64,000 nucleotides of DNA from Xiphydria camelus (taxonomy: Eukaryota; Arthropoda; Insecta; Hymenoptera; Xiphydriidae): assembly GCA_963678675.1 (NCBI GenBank), contig OY783199.1, forward strand, positions 5,711,501 to 5,775,500, read 5' to 3'. Below, in pieces: positions 48,601 to 61,700 of the stretch. How positions within the stretch are numbered: position 1 is the stretch's first letter; every line of letters starts with the position of its first letter. A program made the translations under genes and the position numbers. Below the pieces are notes generated by a model. It was not told the origin of the DNA, did not search any database, and saw only the letters and a program-made list of their open reading frames with translations.

Positions 48601-51600
48601 AAAGAGATTACTTGTAGCGTACAGAAGCAGTCTTCTTACCCGTGCTACGAGCAGATGTATGTACCGTCGACGTGCACTACAAGTTCAGACCTTTCGTCTG
48701 CAATCGGCTTTGACGTACCTGCATGTGTGTGCATCACATAACTCGTAAGACTTCGAACGAGATTATGCGAAAGATCTCGGAGAAGGAGGGTACCCCTTTT
48801 GTAAGGCATTCTATGTATATCGAGTTCAATCCGTCCCGACGCGAATTCATATTCATATTCAAATTCAAATTTAATCAAGACGGACGGCCTTAATTTCCTG
48901 CCTTCTCAAAACTGAGTCAGCTTCCCTCGGGACAGATGCATTCATTAACACGCGGCGATCACGATGGTCGAGTACGGTTCTCTCGAGTGGCGCGGCATCA
49001 TCTCCTCCGCATCTCCCGATATACGAGCGAGTAGATGGACAATCCGGACTCCCCTGCGAGGTCGCGCGCCGCGAAAAAGGCGTTGGCGCGTCGGTAGGGG
49101 GAATTGTTTGATATGGGTTCGCATTTAAAATAAAAGGGAGAGGGAGAAAGTACACTGAGAAAAAGAAGTTGGATAGAATGACAAAACGCATCTAGTTAAA
49201 CGCGTTTAGTTATTTTAAGCAAAATACTGATCGGTTGAACCAAATATCAAGTTATTATAACCAAATATTTAGTTATTCTAATCAAATGTTTAGTTATTCT
49301 AACCAAAAAGAGTGGTCAGTCTAACCAAACACAGATGGAGGATCCATATTTCACGAAACGGTTTGTTCATCCTCTCCAGAATTTTGGTTTGACTGCCCAA
49401 GTTATTTTTCTCAGTGTAGCGCAGAAAATTGTATTATTCTGAATTAATTTTCCTGCGATATAGATAAATTTCAAAGAAAACATTTGGCTTTCGACGTGTG
49501 TTGGGAATGTGATATAATAAGCGGAAGTCAAATTCCTCTATTATCCTATAGATCCCGTACATTACACCGCCGGTCAGGACCATAAGTGATAAATGCAGCA
49601 TCCCCCTCCCCTTTCCCTCTATTATGACCAGTCGCACGTAACGATTTGCCATTATGTATAGGAGCTAATGAGCGAATCGCCGGGCGCGCTCGCCCGGGGA
49701 AATCGCGCGTGGATTTATCGCGCAGCTGACTGGAAGCATCGTGATTGCAAAATTGCTTGCGTTATCCGCCTCCGCTCCTCCCTGGAAATTCGCGAATACA
49801 ACGCCCCGTAGGAATATATACGCCGTATACGCGACGCCCACGCGTTTCCGAAAAACGATTCGCGGCGATGCGGGAGAGGGGAAATTGCGCTTCGTCGATC
49901 GACGGTGACTGTACTCCGCTGTTGTTTCTCTTCCGCCTCGTATCGACGATGCGTCAAGCTATAGGAGTCGCTTCGTATAATACGTCGATACGGAGGAGGC
50001 AAGATTGGCCCTTTGCGGAGCACGCTCTTAACGCGGCGATAACGGACGATCGCCCGGCGGTGGAGAAAAGGAAAATGGTGATCGCGCATCCGCGAGGTAA
50101 TTCTCCGACGAGAAGCGAGGTCGCTCCTTGACGTGATGTGAATTCGCCGGGAGTTATTTTCCTCGGAATTTTTCGTGCGCGGACGAAACAATTCCGCGGT
50201 CCGGCCGCGAACACAAGGGAAGTTTATATCTCGTCGCGCGCGCAGCGCGACAGACTTTCGGGAGCAAAAGAGAAAATGAAGATAGGTCGAGAGAAGAATA
50301 GATGTATGACGTATAATCCATCTCGCGCGGCCAGTAGTATCAATTTTCCCTCCTCCTGCTTCGTTGACTGAGAAAAAAGTGTAGTTGTTCCAACCAATTC
50401 GTTTGGGTCGAAGGTTAAATTTCGTCAAACTAACCATTATGTGTTCGGTTGAACTGTATATAGTTGAAATAACTAAATATTTCCGTTTCATTAGACTGTA
50501 AAAAATATTCACTTCATTCGACCACAGTGAGGTTTAATGAGGCGAAATTTGTATTACTTCATTCGATAAAATTCATTTCGTCGGTTTATGGAAATCAATT
50601 AAACTTCACTCTCTGTTAAATCAATTCGAATTGATTTATTTCAACATAAATTTTTGTCAGATGAACGATGGAAGTACTGTGTTAACTACACTGAGAAAAA
50701 AGCTACTGGCGTCCAACTAAATAAATTGTTATTCGAACAAATATTTAGTTGGGAATTATCCCAACTAAAGTTTAGTTACTTGTGTGAACTACATATTTGT
50801 TGAGATAACTGTATATTTAGTTGGTCGCTCGAAAGGCGGTAGTTTAGAAATTTATATTCCAGTGTTCCATCTCCATTTCTTTTCTCCCTTCGGAATTCGA
50901 GTTATTTAATTTATAATTAAAATTTACACCGGGTAATGCGTATAATGTACAGAGAATATCTCATAGTTGTGTGTGTGTGTGTGCCAATTAATTACCCCCA
51001 TAGGGATATACATTGTATTTACATCGGACTCTCCCTCCGATCATCACGGAGGATTCACGGTGCGAATCACTCTCGAACTTCATTTATACATGACTCTTGA
51101 CCCTTCGCGACCCTTGCTCAAAATACTCGTCCCCGTCCCAACACACGTGACTTACCCGAATCGACGCCCGGTCGTCTTTCAACGTTCGCGCTCCTTTGTA
51201 TCGGAAACTCCATCTTCGATGAGATGCTATTTTAATCATCAAATGGACGCCGCGCGCGGGTGGCCAACCCGAGACTCACCCCATTTTCGCAGCGGCGCAG
51301 AGGCAAAGTTCAACGACGCCGTAATATCCGGTGGCTGATAGACTTTCGATGTAATTCCCCATTGGCAAAGAACTCTCCGTCTCTCTCGCTATTTTATTTT
51401 TATTCGCAGAGCCAACGAGAGGCGCCACTTTTTTTTTTTGAAAAATCGTGCGACGCTGACGCCGCGGTACTTTTTTCGAATCGTCCCGCGCCAATCGCGC
51501 GCGTGATATCCACCCCGTTGATTTTTTCCTTCTACCCTCATCCGCGCAAATATCGCGACAGCCGTTAAAAATTTTTTTCCCTTTGTACCTTTCCGGTCTT

Positions 51601-54600
51601 TCAGAATTTTCTCCCGCTGCATTTGCAGAAATTAACGATTTATTCACAAAGGGGATGAAAATCTGATTCGCTGTAACTCCCACGTGTAGCCTATTTTTTT
51701 ATTCATAACATAACAAAGCAGGTTAAATGATACAAATGTTTAATCCGTAATTCCCGATCCATTCGTGGCCTGCGCGATCATGAAGCTAATAGATCAGCAA
51801 CACTACATTTTTCGAGCGTCTACGAGCATCATTAGGATAAGAGGATGAACCGGCAAAAAGTGCATGGCGACTCCTATGTCCCTCTCGTTACGGCGTGGGT
51901 GCTAAACCGAGCTGGCTCGTGGCTTCGAGCGTCGGTGATAAAACAGGGGATGATAGCGGTGACATAGGGGTGACGCAATGTGACAAACGTGTGTCGGGAG
52001 TCACGTGATACATGATATCATGCGTCGCGCAGCGCGCGCGGACTGCCTGCTGATAGTGAGTAGAGCCAGCTCGATTTATAGGGGCTTAGCTAAATGAGAG
52101 CTCGACCGCGGGGCAGAGTTTATCGATCGCACTGATAAGGAGTCCATTTCGTTCGATCTCGATATCGTATCGCGGTTGCGTCTATGCAGGTAGCGATCCT
52201 CCCCCCCCCCCCCCCTTTTTCATTAACCTTTTTCGGGAGAGGTTTCACCCGCACAGTCCATTATCGAACATCGCACGGCTCGACAATTCCGATTAAATGA
52301 AAATAATTATCACATCAAGTCGACGATGATCATACACGGGACAAAAATTATTTTGCAGCCTCAGCAAAAGTATAGGTTTTGCTGAACAAGGTTTGCTGTC
52401 GTGAAACAAATATTGTCTACGTTAGTGAAAAATATATTTAATAATAGCAAATATAACTGTAATCACAGTGAAGTTTTTTTTCAGTAAAAATGTTTATTAT
52501 TCCGGCAAATATTCTTACTACTATTGAACATATGTTTTGCTGCCACAGATAATATTTTTGTCACGATAGCAACAAGTTCTCAGCAAAATCCAGTTTTACC
52601 GAGACTGCAAAGTCATTTTTTTCCATGGACACTGAGAAAAATAAGTTGGTTAAAATGACAAAACGCATCCGGTTAAACGAGTTTAGTTATTCTGACTAAA
52701 ATATTAATAAGTTAAACCAAATATTTAGTTATTCCAACTAGATACATGTCTAGTTACAATAACCAGAAAATAGTCGAATTAATCAAACACAAATAGGAGA
52801 TCCATATTTTACCAAAAGGTGTGGTTATAGTCTCCAGGATTTTAGTTAAATCGATCAAGTTATTCTACTCAGTGTAGTAGACGCGATGCGCTTCGATCGA
52901 GTAAAAGCGCTTACCAAATCAAAGGTCATCGAGTTACGCACGACTCCGTATCGCGATCGCGGCGAGGCGAGGATCGTTGACCACACATCGCCGTGTCACT
53001 AGCGAGTAACGGCCATCCCTCCCGATTAATCAGCGTTAAGCATCGGTGTGCGCTCGCGGATAATTTGATCGTTCGCATTTTCCCACGGCGCGGCTCGCTC
53101 ATATTTCCACGACGTCGACTGCCGCGCGCGCGGCGGTATATCGCGTTACCGTCTGCTATTATCGGCGCGGTCGTATACTCGTCCCACAATCAAATTATCC
53201 TTTATATAGCTCGTAACGTCGACTGTAATTTTACACCGTCGAATTCAATTTCCCGCTCATATTCTACTTGCAGGAGCTCATCGCCGGGCAGGGACTCAAC
53301 GACGACACCTGGCACACGCTGAGGTTCTCCAGGAGGGCGAGATCCCTCAAGTTCCAGGTCGACGACGAGCCTCCGGAGAGGGGTGAGTCCCGCTCGCGGT
53401 TATTTATCGTAACGGAACTCAATCAACCTCAATTTCTCGTGATTTTATTCTCGACTCGATATCGCGCACACACACACGCGTCGTCTACGTTTCTCGAAGC
53501 ACGAGAGACGATCGATCTCGAAATTACGAGAAAACCAGACCGAGGAAGGGAGAGGAAGATGATACATATATCGAGCGAGCGAGCTCGAACGAATCTAACT
53601 CGATCTCGGAATTCTCCGTTCCTTTCACTCATCGCGTGGCGTGTATCTATAAATATGTGTACAAGGTACACGGTGTCTATATGTATACACGGCCTACCAG
53701 CAGCCATGGGGTAAACATCCCCTGATTGAACGCCCAATATGTGCGATCGGTAAACAGAGAATACGACAGGCATCGACACAGAACGAAATGGGGGGATGAT
53801 TATAAGCAAAAACCAGCCGGGGTCCGGCGAAATCAATCCGAATCGGCCGGAGCCCATCCGCGCTGCAGCTCGCCGCAAAACTGCATCGCGTGAGTGGTGT
53901 CGCGCCGCGCACCACGCGATCTCGCGCGCGCCGAAACCAATCAACTATTTTGCATCTGGCCCCAATGTACAATTTGCCCCGCTCCCGCGTGCCTTCGTAA
54001 TGCGCAAACGAGGGCGCGCGGGGGGCGCATTGGACGATTTGCATTGTCCGTCGTTTGCCCTCGCTTCCTCTCGGCGATATTCGCCGCGGTTCTCCAAGGA
54101 TCTTCGCGAAGGTGGAGAACGAGACGCGGAGACGTCGAAGAGGGAGGAAAATACGCGCGACGTCTCCGTGTGCAAAGGACGAAGGAAAGAAATCCGATCA
54201 AGAGGAAATAGGAGAGGTAAGACGAGGGTGAGAGATTTTCGCTCGAGAGACTCGACGTTTTAAGAGTCGAATTTATTCGCGTCTAGCGGCGCCTGTTGAT
54301 AATCCAGGAGGAGATCGCGTGATTCGCATATCGAGGGGCTGCAGGACGATCCGGGTCGTCCTGCAGGGTTCCGCTGATCGGTATAAGAACTCGCGCGAGT
54401 CCGAAGTGAATAGGCCGGGGAGGTTTAGCATATTTATTGAAAATCGCGGAGGGTTTCGCTCGACGCTTTTTTATTTGTTTCGGGGAAATTCGTCCATTCT
54501 TACGTCGCTCGCATGTCGCGTGCACGTTGGACGGTTCGCTCCTCCGGTTTTCCCGTAAATGCTGGGATTTCAGTGCGCGGGTTCCTTTCTTCTCGCCCTC

Positions 54601-57600
54601 GTTTCCCTCTCCCTCCCAGCTCGGGCGCGGTAAACTCGCCGCAAACTTGGAACGCCCGGGCGGAGAGACCGGCGGCGGGGAACTATAAATTACGAAATTT
54701 GCCGCAAGTTTAGATTGAGCACGTTGGACGACAAACAGCCGGAGCAGCCCGCGCGGTCGGTCCTCTAGGATAAATGAATAAAGCTCCGCTTTCGTTAGAG
54801 TTCTCTTACGTTCATCTCTCCCTCTCGCGCTCTTTCTCCTCCTTTCGCGCGAGACCGGGAAACTTGCTAGCCCGGATTATCCCGCGGACTTACGGAGGAA
54901 AAGCTGGAGAGTGCGAGAAGAGTCGGTTGCTTTATCGGGAGTGGAAGAACCGAGGATTTAGGGAAACGAAGGGTGAAGATTTTCTCGCGTATCGACCGCA
55001 CTCCCGGCTTGGGGTAGATCTTTTCCATTCTCTCTTCTTCATCCCGATCCCTCATTCCTTTATTACGCCGAATGCGCAAGCAAAATTCTGCGCCCTCGTA
55101 TTATTTTGTCCTCGTTGCGTCAATTCCGCTTCGATTTTCGATCAAACTATACCGAGAAAACAATTTATTTACAGTTAATAAATGTTTGTTTAAATACGGT
55201 GAAATAAGCGTTTTATCGGATCAAGTAAATATTCATTAACTATTGCGATATTTATTTGGCACGATTAAATCCTTTCAGGCAATCATTTGTATGAAATAAA
55301 TATTTTAATAAATGACATATTTTTTTTTATCCCAACGGAATATTAGTTCACTGTATTTGAAATAACATTTCTTAACTATTAATAAATTGTTTTCTCAGTG
55401 TAAGTATCGTTATTCTCCTTGCATCACATACTATATGAGACTAAATTTACTCGTCAAGAAGAAAACTTCAATCACTGTTATCTCATTATTTATGAACTTT
55501 TGGCATACATCGATATAAGACTTTATTAAAGATAAAAATGTAATTTTCAAAAAAGTATTATACAAGTATGAGCCAAAAGCTCATAGTTAATGAGATAATA
55601 GTGATTCGAGTTTCTTTCCTGGCGCGAGTAATAAGATTAGCCTCATATGACATGTGCGAAATTTTTCTCTCGATGAGTCTTCCCCGGCACGTGGTGCATT
55701 ACGCAAATTCAAAAAAAGTTTCGATCCCGCTGCCGAATCCAAATTAAAAATTTCACTTAAACACTCGCCCGGTGTAATTTTTCACCTAACTTTTAAGATC
55801 CTCTTACCGAAGTTCTTATAACTGGCGCGTTTGAAGGGAAGGGGAGCGACGGAAGAGCTCGCTGCGAGAGCTGCAACGTTAAAGCGTTGCTGCGCGGGTT
55901 TTAAATTGAAATTTCGCTCACGTGGAAGGGTTAATCGTATCGTTACGGCGGGAATTATGAAAGATAAGTCACGAAACGTAATCTTTGTAGAAGAATTCCA
56001 TTCGCTTCGCTCAAAAAAATTCGTGAGTGACAAGATAATCCAGATTGGAAATGAATGCGCGTGTTTCGGAACAAGTACAATTATTTTTCCGTGAAAACGA
56101 GGGAAAAGGGAAATCACTCTAATTCCTACTCCACCGCCACTGATCGAACGGACGTCCATTCGTTCGTTTATGTACTCTTCCATTTTTTCTCTCCACTCCC
56201 AATTGTCCTCTCCCCCTCGTGATAAAAAGGTCGGAAGAAAACACCCGCCAGTGTCACATTCATGGAAAAACGTTCAATTTAAATCGCCGTGACTGCCACT
56301 CGGTTCGCTATTAACTACGTGCCCGCCTCGAGCGAATTTCACGCCGACGAGGTGGCGAGAGGTTCCCTCTTGGTCATTGAACGCGCTTTCCTGAATGTAC
56401 CTCTCCCTCGGTGGCGATTTCGACTTTTCGGAAAGCGTTTACGATGAGGTCTGATGTTAAATTTGCAATTATTTTATAAGTAATTCGTCTGCCAGGACCG
56501 ATTAACGAGTGCTCTAATCGGCTATGTCCAGGACCGATTAACGAGTACTCTAATCGGCTATGTATTAATGGTTGCATGATCGAAGGGGCAATCTTCGACC
56601 GTGAATTTGTATTCTTGACAATTTTTAAAATCATATGTTCTTGATTCGAGAAAACTTTTTTTGACACTAATAATTATTTCTCTCACTATAGACATATGCT
56701 AAGGTTCACGCGATACAGTTCCTGGAAACTTTTACACATCCCCCTCCTTCCGTCCTCTCAAATCGAACGCAATTCGTGGAAGAAACGCGGACGACTCCGG
56801 AGCCGAAATCCCACGTCTCTCGCGAAGTACGGGAGCTTAAGGGACTTAAAAGTTTGTTCCTTTCTTTTCTCTCCGCGATTATAGCACGCTCCGTCGGACG
56901 CAATTGGTCGATTGACAACGAGAGTGGATGAGCAGTGGGGCGTAAAAAAAATACTTCAAACCTACGGGAACCCGAGCTTTCTCTCCGTGCCCATCCCATT
57001 ACATCGCCGGAGGATGGTGCAACATATATAGATATACACGGGGCGACGTATAACATTTCGATACCGCATCCAATCGCTCGCGAACCATCGATATAATACG
57101 TATTCGTTTCACGGAAATCCATGGACGAGCTAGCCTACCTATTTCTCTCTTCCTCTCGGTCTCTCTCACCCCCCCCCTCTCCCTCACCTATCCATCTATT
57201 TCTCTTCGTCTCTCTCCACGCCCCCCACTCATCTCTGCCTGCGTATAACGAATAACCAATATAGTGTGGAATAACAGTCACAATAGCACCTCCGTACCCT
57301 ATTACGCTTTACTTTATTGGATTTAGATTTACGTCCATTTATCATATAAATTGCATTCATTCGTTTTTCTACCGGCCCTCCCGTCCACAGTACTCTCGTT
57401 CCACCCGCTTAAATCCGACACTTATACCACTGCGGACGGGTCGCGTTCTGATAAAACTGTCGCGGTTGATTTAATTTATCGACTAGAGAGAATTCTTTCG
57501 CATCGTTCCACTCTATCAGCCGGCAGCTCCTTTACCGCAGGGGCAACACCATAAGGAAAAAGGCTTTACAATTTTTGCTAAAAATACACAGGGGAAAATA

Positions 57601-58727
57601 TTTCGTCAATTTAACCAAAATCTTGGAGACAATGACCAAATTGTTTGGTTAAATATGGATCCTTCATCTGTTTGGTTAGCCTGACCACTTTTTGGTTAGA
57701 ATAACTAAATATTTGGTGCAACCGACCAGTATTTTTATCAGCACAACTAAACGCGTTTAACTGCCCAGGCGGAAAAACTCTATATATTTTGTGTACATAT
57801 AATCCATATGTGGTTTTGGTCATATATGTGGATTACATAAAAAATATATAGAATTATTCTCCGCCTGGATAGATACATTTTGTCACTTTAATCTAATGAT
57901 TTTTCTCAGTGTAAAATCCGCCTTACCCGCGTCTGATATCGTGTACAACGGTAAAAATTGAATCCCGTCCAGCGCGATCCATATCGCTAAATGCCGTGGG
58001 GTGCAGACGCGCGAAATGAACACCCCATTCGCGGCATTTATCCAGTAACAAAATTAATTCCGGTATCCTTCCCCACAATGCAATGGGGAAGGGACTGGAG
58101 TAGCCTCGCAATATCGATAATATAATCGATATACGCTTGGCTTGCCAATCAAGCGCGTACAGCGACGGGAGTTTCGTCCTCCGTCCACCCCTATGAAACA
58201 CCCCCCCCCCCCCCCCGATCGCCCTATAAACGGATGGCGAATACCGCCAATATTGAGTTAAGTGGCAATACCCTAAATTGCTAGGCCTGCCCGTTCCATA
58301 TAACCGACGGTTCGATGGTCCACGCCGAAGTATGTATACGAGCTGATCGGTTGGAATCCGCTATACGTGACCCACATACCAACTTTTAATTATTGATAAT
58401 GCTTCGTTAGGCAGTTCAACACTGAGAAAAATAATTTGCCGATCCAAGTAACCGTCGACATGAATAGTGCCAAGAACATATTTATTTAAGACTAATATGT
58501 GTTCATTGAATTGAACAAGTCAACACTTGATTCGCACTTAATTCGAATAACATACATACTTGATTCAACGACAATATGTTTGAGTTAAATAAATATGTAT
58601 CTATGTTCTTGGCATTATTCATATCGACAATGCACGCTTTGCTATCGGGGTTATATAAAAGTGAATATAAATTAGAAGCAAAAAAGAGAAGAGAGAGATA
58701 ATAGTTCACTTTGATATTCTCCATATA

Positions 58728-58788
<61 letters not shown>

Positions 58789-61700
58789 GTACTAATATAA
58801 AGTATAAACTATTCTCTGTAATACTATCAATAATATTCAGCTGTTAAAATTCTATAAATCTGATAATAGGTTTGTTATAATATAGCAAATTTTGGAATTT
58901 GTGAAACTGATTATTTATAAATTTTAATGACTTTTCATCAGAACGTCTGTTATGTAGAATAATGAGGCTGGAAATAGAGTTTCAATTTTGTCTGAGGTCC
59001 AGCAGGTCGAAATTAGAGTTGGAAGTATACTCACACAAATTCTAATTTAAACCTGTTCGTGATCATCTGAGCACGATGATCACGAAATTAGTGTTACACC
59101 TACAGCGGCAAACTAATACTTCGAAGAAATGAGGGGTTCAGATTAGAGTTTAAATTACGACTCGCGGGAAGGAGCGATAAAGGTCCATAAGATCGCCGGG
59201 AAAACTCTCGACTCGCGAACCGAGTATAGAGAGTCGGGAGTACCTTGCGTTCTACACTGAAAAAAATCTTTAGTTTTAACAGCAATACATTTCTGGCTGA
59301 GACTTTCTAGCCATTCCCCCCTAAAAATATTTTTATTACAGTAATTCTATTAGTTGTATTTGAGATACAGCATTGCTGTGTTAGCAGTCCAAGTATTGCT
59401 AACAGATATGTTTGATGCAGCAATATGGCATCTGATTACTTAATATACTAGAAAGGTTATCCTAAGCAGATGACGTATTCTTACCCCAACTGTATGATTA
59501 TACGTAATATAGGTATATAGGTATAGTTAGCTGGACTATAAAACGTATGTTTACACCAACTGTAAACTTATGTGTAGTGTGACTGAACGGTATGGCTGGG
59601 TGGACTATACTGGATGCCTCGCGCAGTTCCACACAGTTGCAGGGACCCCTTCGGCCGGGCTTAGTCGGTATTCGAGCAATTTTTACCGGTAGAAGTGGCT
59701 CCAATACCGACCAAGCCCGGCCGAAAAGGTCCCTGCAACTGTGCGGTTCTGTGCCCGAGGCATACGAAATACCGGTAGAAGTCGAGTCGGTACCCCGATA
59801 GCAAATTAAATATTTATTTAAATATTTTTGCCGAGATATCTCAGTGTTGCATTATATAAAGGCCTGTTTTAGCTAAGACCACTTGAAGAGTCGGTGGCGC
59901 AATTGGTAGAATGCGAGCATTCCCAGTCTCGAAGCATCTCATCTAAGGAACGCAGGTTCAAATCCCGGTGTGGGCCCCGCGACATTGCACTTTCTCGTCG
60001 CGGGATCACCCGAGCTCTCCACACACCTCCGGATTTCTAGCCAAACCTGGGGATGGTGCGTAAATGCATTTCCCCTTCTATAAAAAAAAAAAAAAAAAAA
60101 AAAATCGAATCCCGGAAGGGTTGGAAAAAAAACCGACACCCCAGTAGGCGGGTTGGCAGGCGGCAGGATAGGCGTGCGCGCCCTCTTTTTGCAAAATCCT
60201 ACTTTCAATTTAGCAATACGGTATAGCTGACACAGCTATACTGCTTGTCTAAACGAACCAAAATTCCCGCGCAATTTAGCAATACGGTATAGCTGACACA
60301 GCTATACTGCTTGTCTAGATGAACCAGAATTTCCGTGCAATTTAGCGATACGGTACAGCTTACGTAGGCATACTGCACGTCTAAATCAATCAGAATAAAT
60401 AACTGGCTCAACAGTACAGCGCAGCTTGACACAAACATCACGATATTGTTACTTTAAACATATTAGCTTAGCCATACTCGGCTGGCTGTCTTAAGAAAAC
60501 TTCTGGCTGTGGCCACGGTGGCTAGAAATTCTGGTTGGTTCAGCCAGAATTATTGCTCAATTCCCTGAAAATTTTTTTCAGTGTGACGTTGGACGAAAGC
60601 GTCCGTCCGTGCGAGGCTCTCAATTACAGAGGCAGCCTCCGCGTAAAGCTGTGCGTCTCTACTACGTCGGCATTTGCCGCTCGGCGCGGCCACTTGGCAG
60701 TTTCGGATACGCGTGTGCATTTCCACGTGAGTTCATACATATAGACACTGCCAAGTGGCCGTGCCAACCGGAAATGTCGACGCAGCGTGGACACAGCTTT
60801 ACGCGGTGCGAGAGGTCGCCTTGACTACCTGCCAATCGTCTCAGTTTGCGACGCAATCAAACGACGATTAATTGGATCGTAACTCGACATCAAAGTTCCA
60901 TTGAATCGCCAAATTGCTCCCGGGCTACTCGAAAACTCACCGTCGCGAGAATTGACGCTGTTCGCGGCTCTACGCGAAGCGAGCGAAGCGAGAGAGCGGA
61001 GATAACGCTTATCATAGCTCCAAAAAGATGCGTTTTAGCCTTCCTCGGAATTTTATAATAATTTTTCGGGCAGACGTCACTTCGATTCTTAAAACGTCAC
61101 CGTGCCATTTTTAGCTGGAGATATTTCATACTGTAGGAAATTAAATCAGAGTCTATAATTAAGAGTGCCACAATGATAGGAAGCTCCGATATAACACCGA
61201 TCCATTTTTAATCGATTATTCAATTCTTGGACCAGCTTTATACGAATTCTTTAGGCGCTATCGCGAGAGAAATATAGGTCTGCACGCATTAAGATAATGT
61301 GAGGGGAGGATAATCGAAGTGCAACGATGCATCGATGCCGTTGCACCGCGAGACGATGCACCGCTACAATAGCGAGAACGTAAAAGGGAAGTCCACAATT
61401 GCTCCGATAACCGAGCGGAGCTGCCGTCGTAAAAATCAATTCTCCGTGGTAAATTCCCTGTAAAAGTTTTACTGTGGCCATTCGAAAGGCGTGACGTCAT
61501 ACGATACACAAGGCGTACCGGCCGCGGCACTCAGGCCGTATACGCGAGCGCGCTATTGTGTCGCAAGGTCGGTGCCTAACCGGTCGGCGAGCGTAAACAA
61601 AAACGACCGCTTCCTCAGTTCACTCTCAGACTTGATTAGGAACGGTAAGCTCGCCTTCTGTTCTGCCATTGTAATTCAATTTCACTATCTACTCATATTG

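Larger units (their letters stand above)
43832..53273. other. Neurexin intron at the splice-site-3 position of LNS4
   Basis: It holds a nested MITE cluster (44938-45890), a family-B MITE with a hairpin insert (46775-47150), a family-E MITE (48138-48360), a family-A MITE (49153-49416), TA elements around 50355-50840, a degenerate TIR element (about 52333-52628) and a family-A MITE (52630-52874). Other stretches (43950-44930, 45900-46770, 47155-48130, 48365-49145, 49420-50340, 50850-52330) show no supported gene. A minus-strand ORF of 265 codons (49715-50512) is arginine/serine-rich without any motif and starts in a repeat. Confidence 0.65.
59255..60583. mobile_element. Large composite element, family G ends, with nested SINE and repeats
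   Basis: It starts CACTGAAAAAAATCTTTAGT and ends GAAAATTTTTTTCAGTG. Words like TTCTGGCTGAGACTTTCTAG on the left and GCTAGAAATTCTGGTTGGTT on the right tie the two ends together as family G. Inside lie a fold-back (59616-59761), a tRNA-derived SINE (59891-60104) and a 66-bp tandem repeat (60206-60403). No ORF of interest. Confidence 0.6.

Noticed and set aside
49715..50512. 265-codon minus-strand ORF
   Set aside because: It is arginine/serine-rich without any motif, overlaps open frames on the other strand, and its start lies in a TA-type repeat. It reads as chance openness in CG-rich intron sequence.
53796..54263. 155-codon plus-strand ORF with Arg/Glu-rich tail
   Set aside because: Low-complexity sequence from a GA-rich tract; not protein-like and without splice support.
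58503..58781. Minus-strand ORF starting with a Cys/Val repeat
   Set aside because: It is translation of the (CA)n microsatellite, not a gene.
60205..60441. 78-codon minus-strand ORF with repeated LDKQYSCVSYTVLLN
   Set aside because: It is merely the translation of the 66-bp tandem repeat (66 is a multiple of 3), so the frame stays open by construction.
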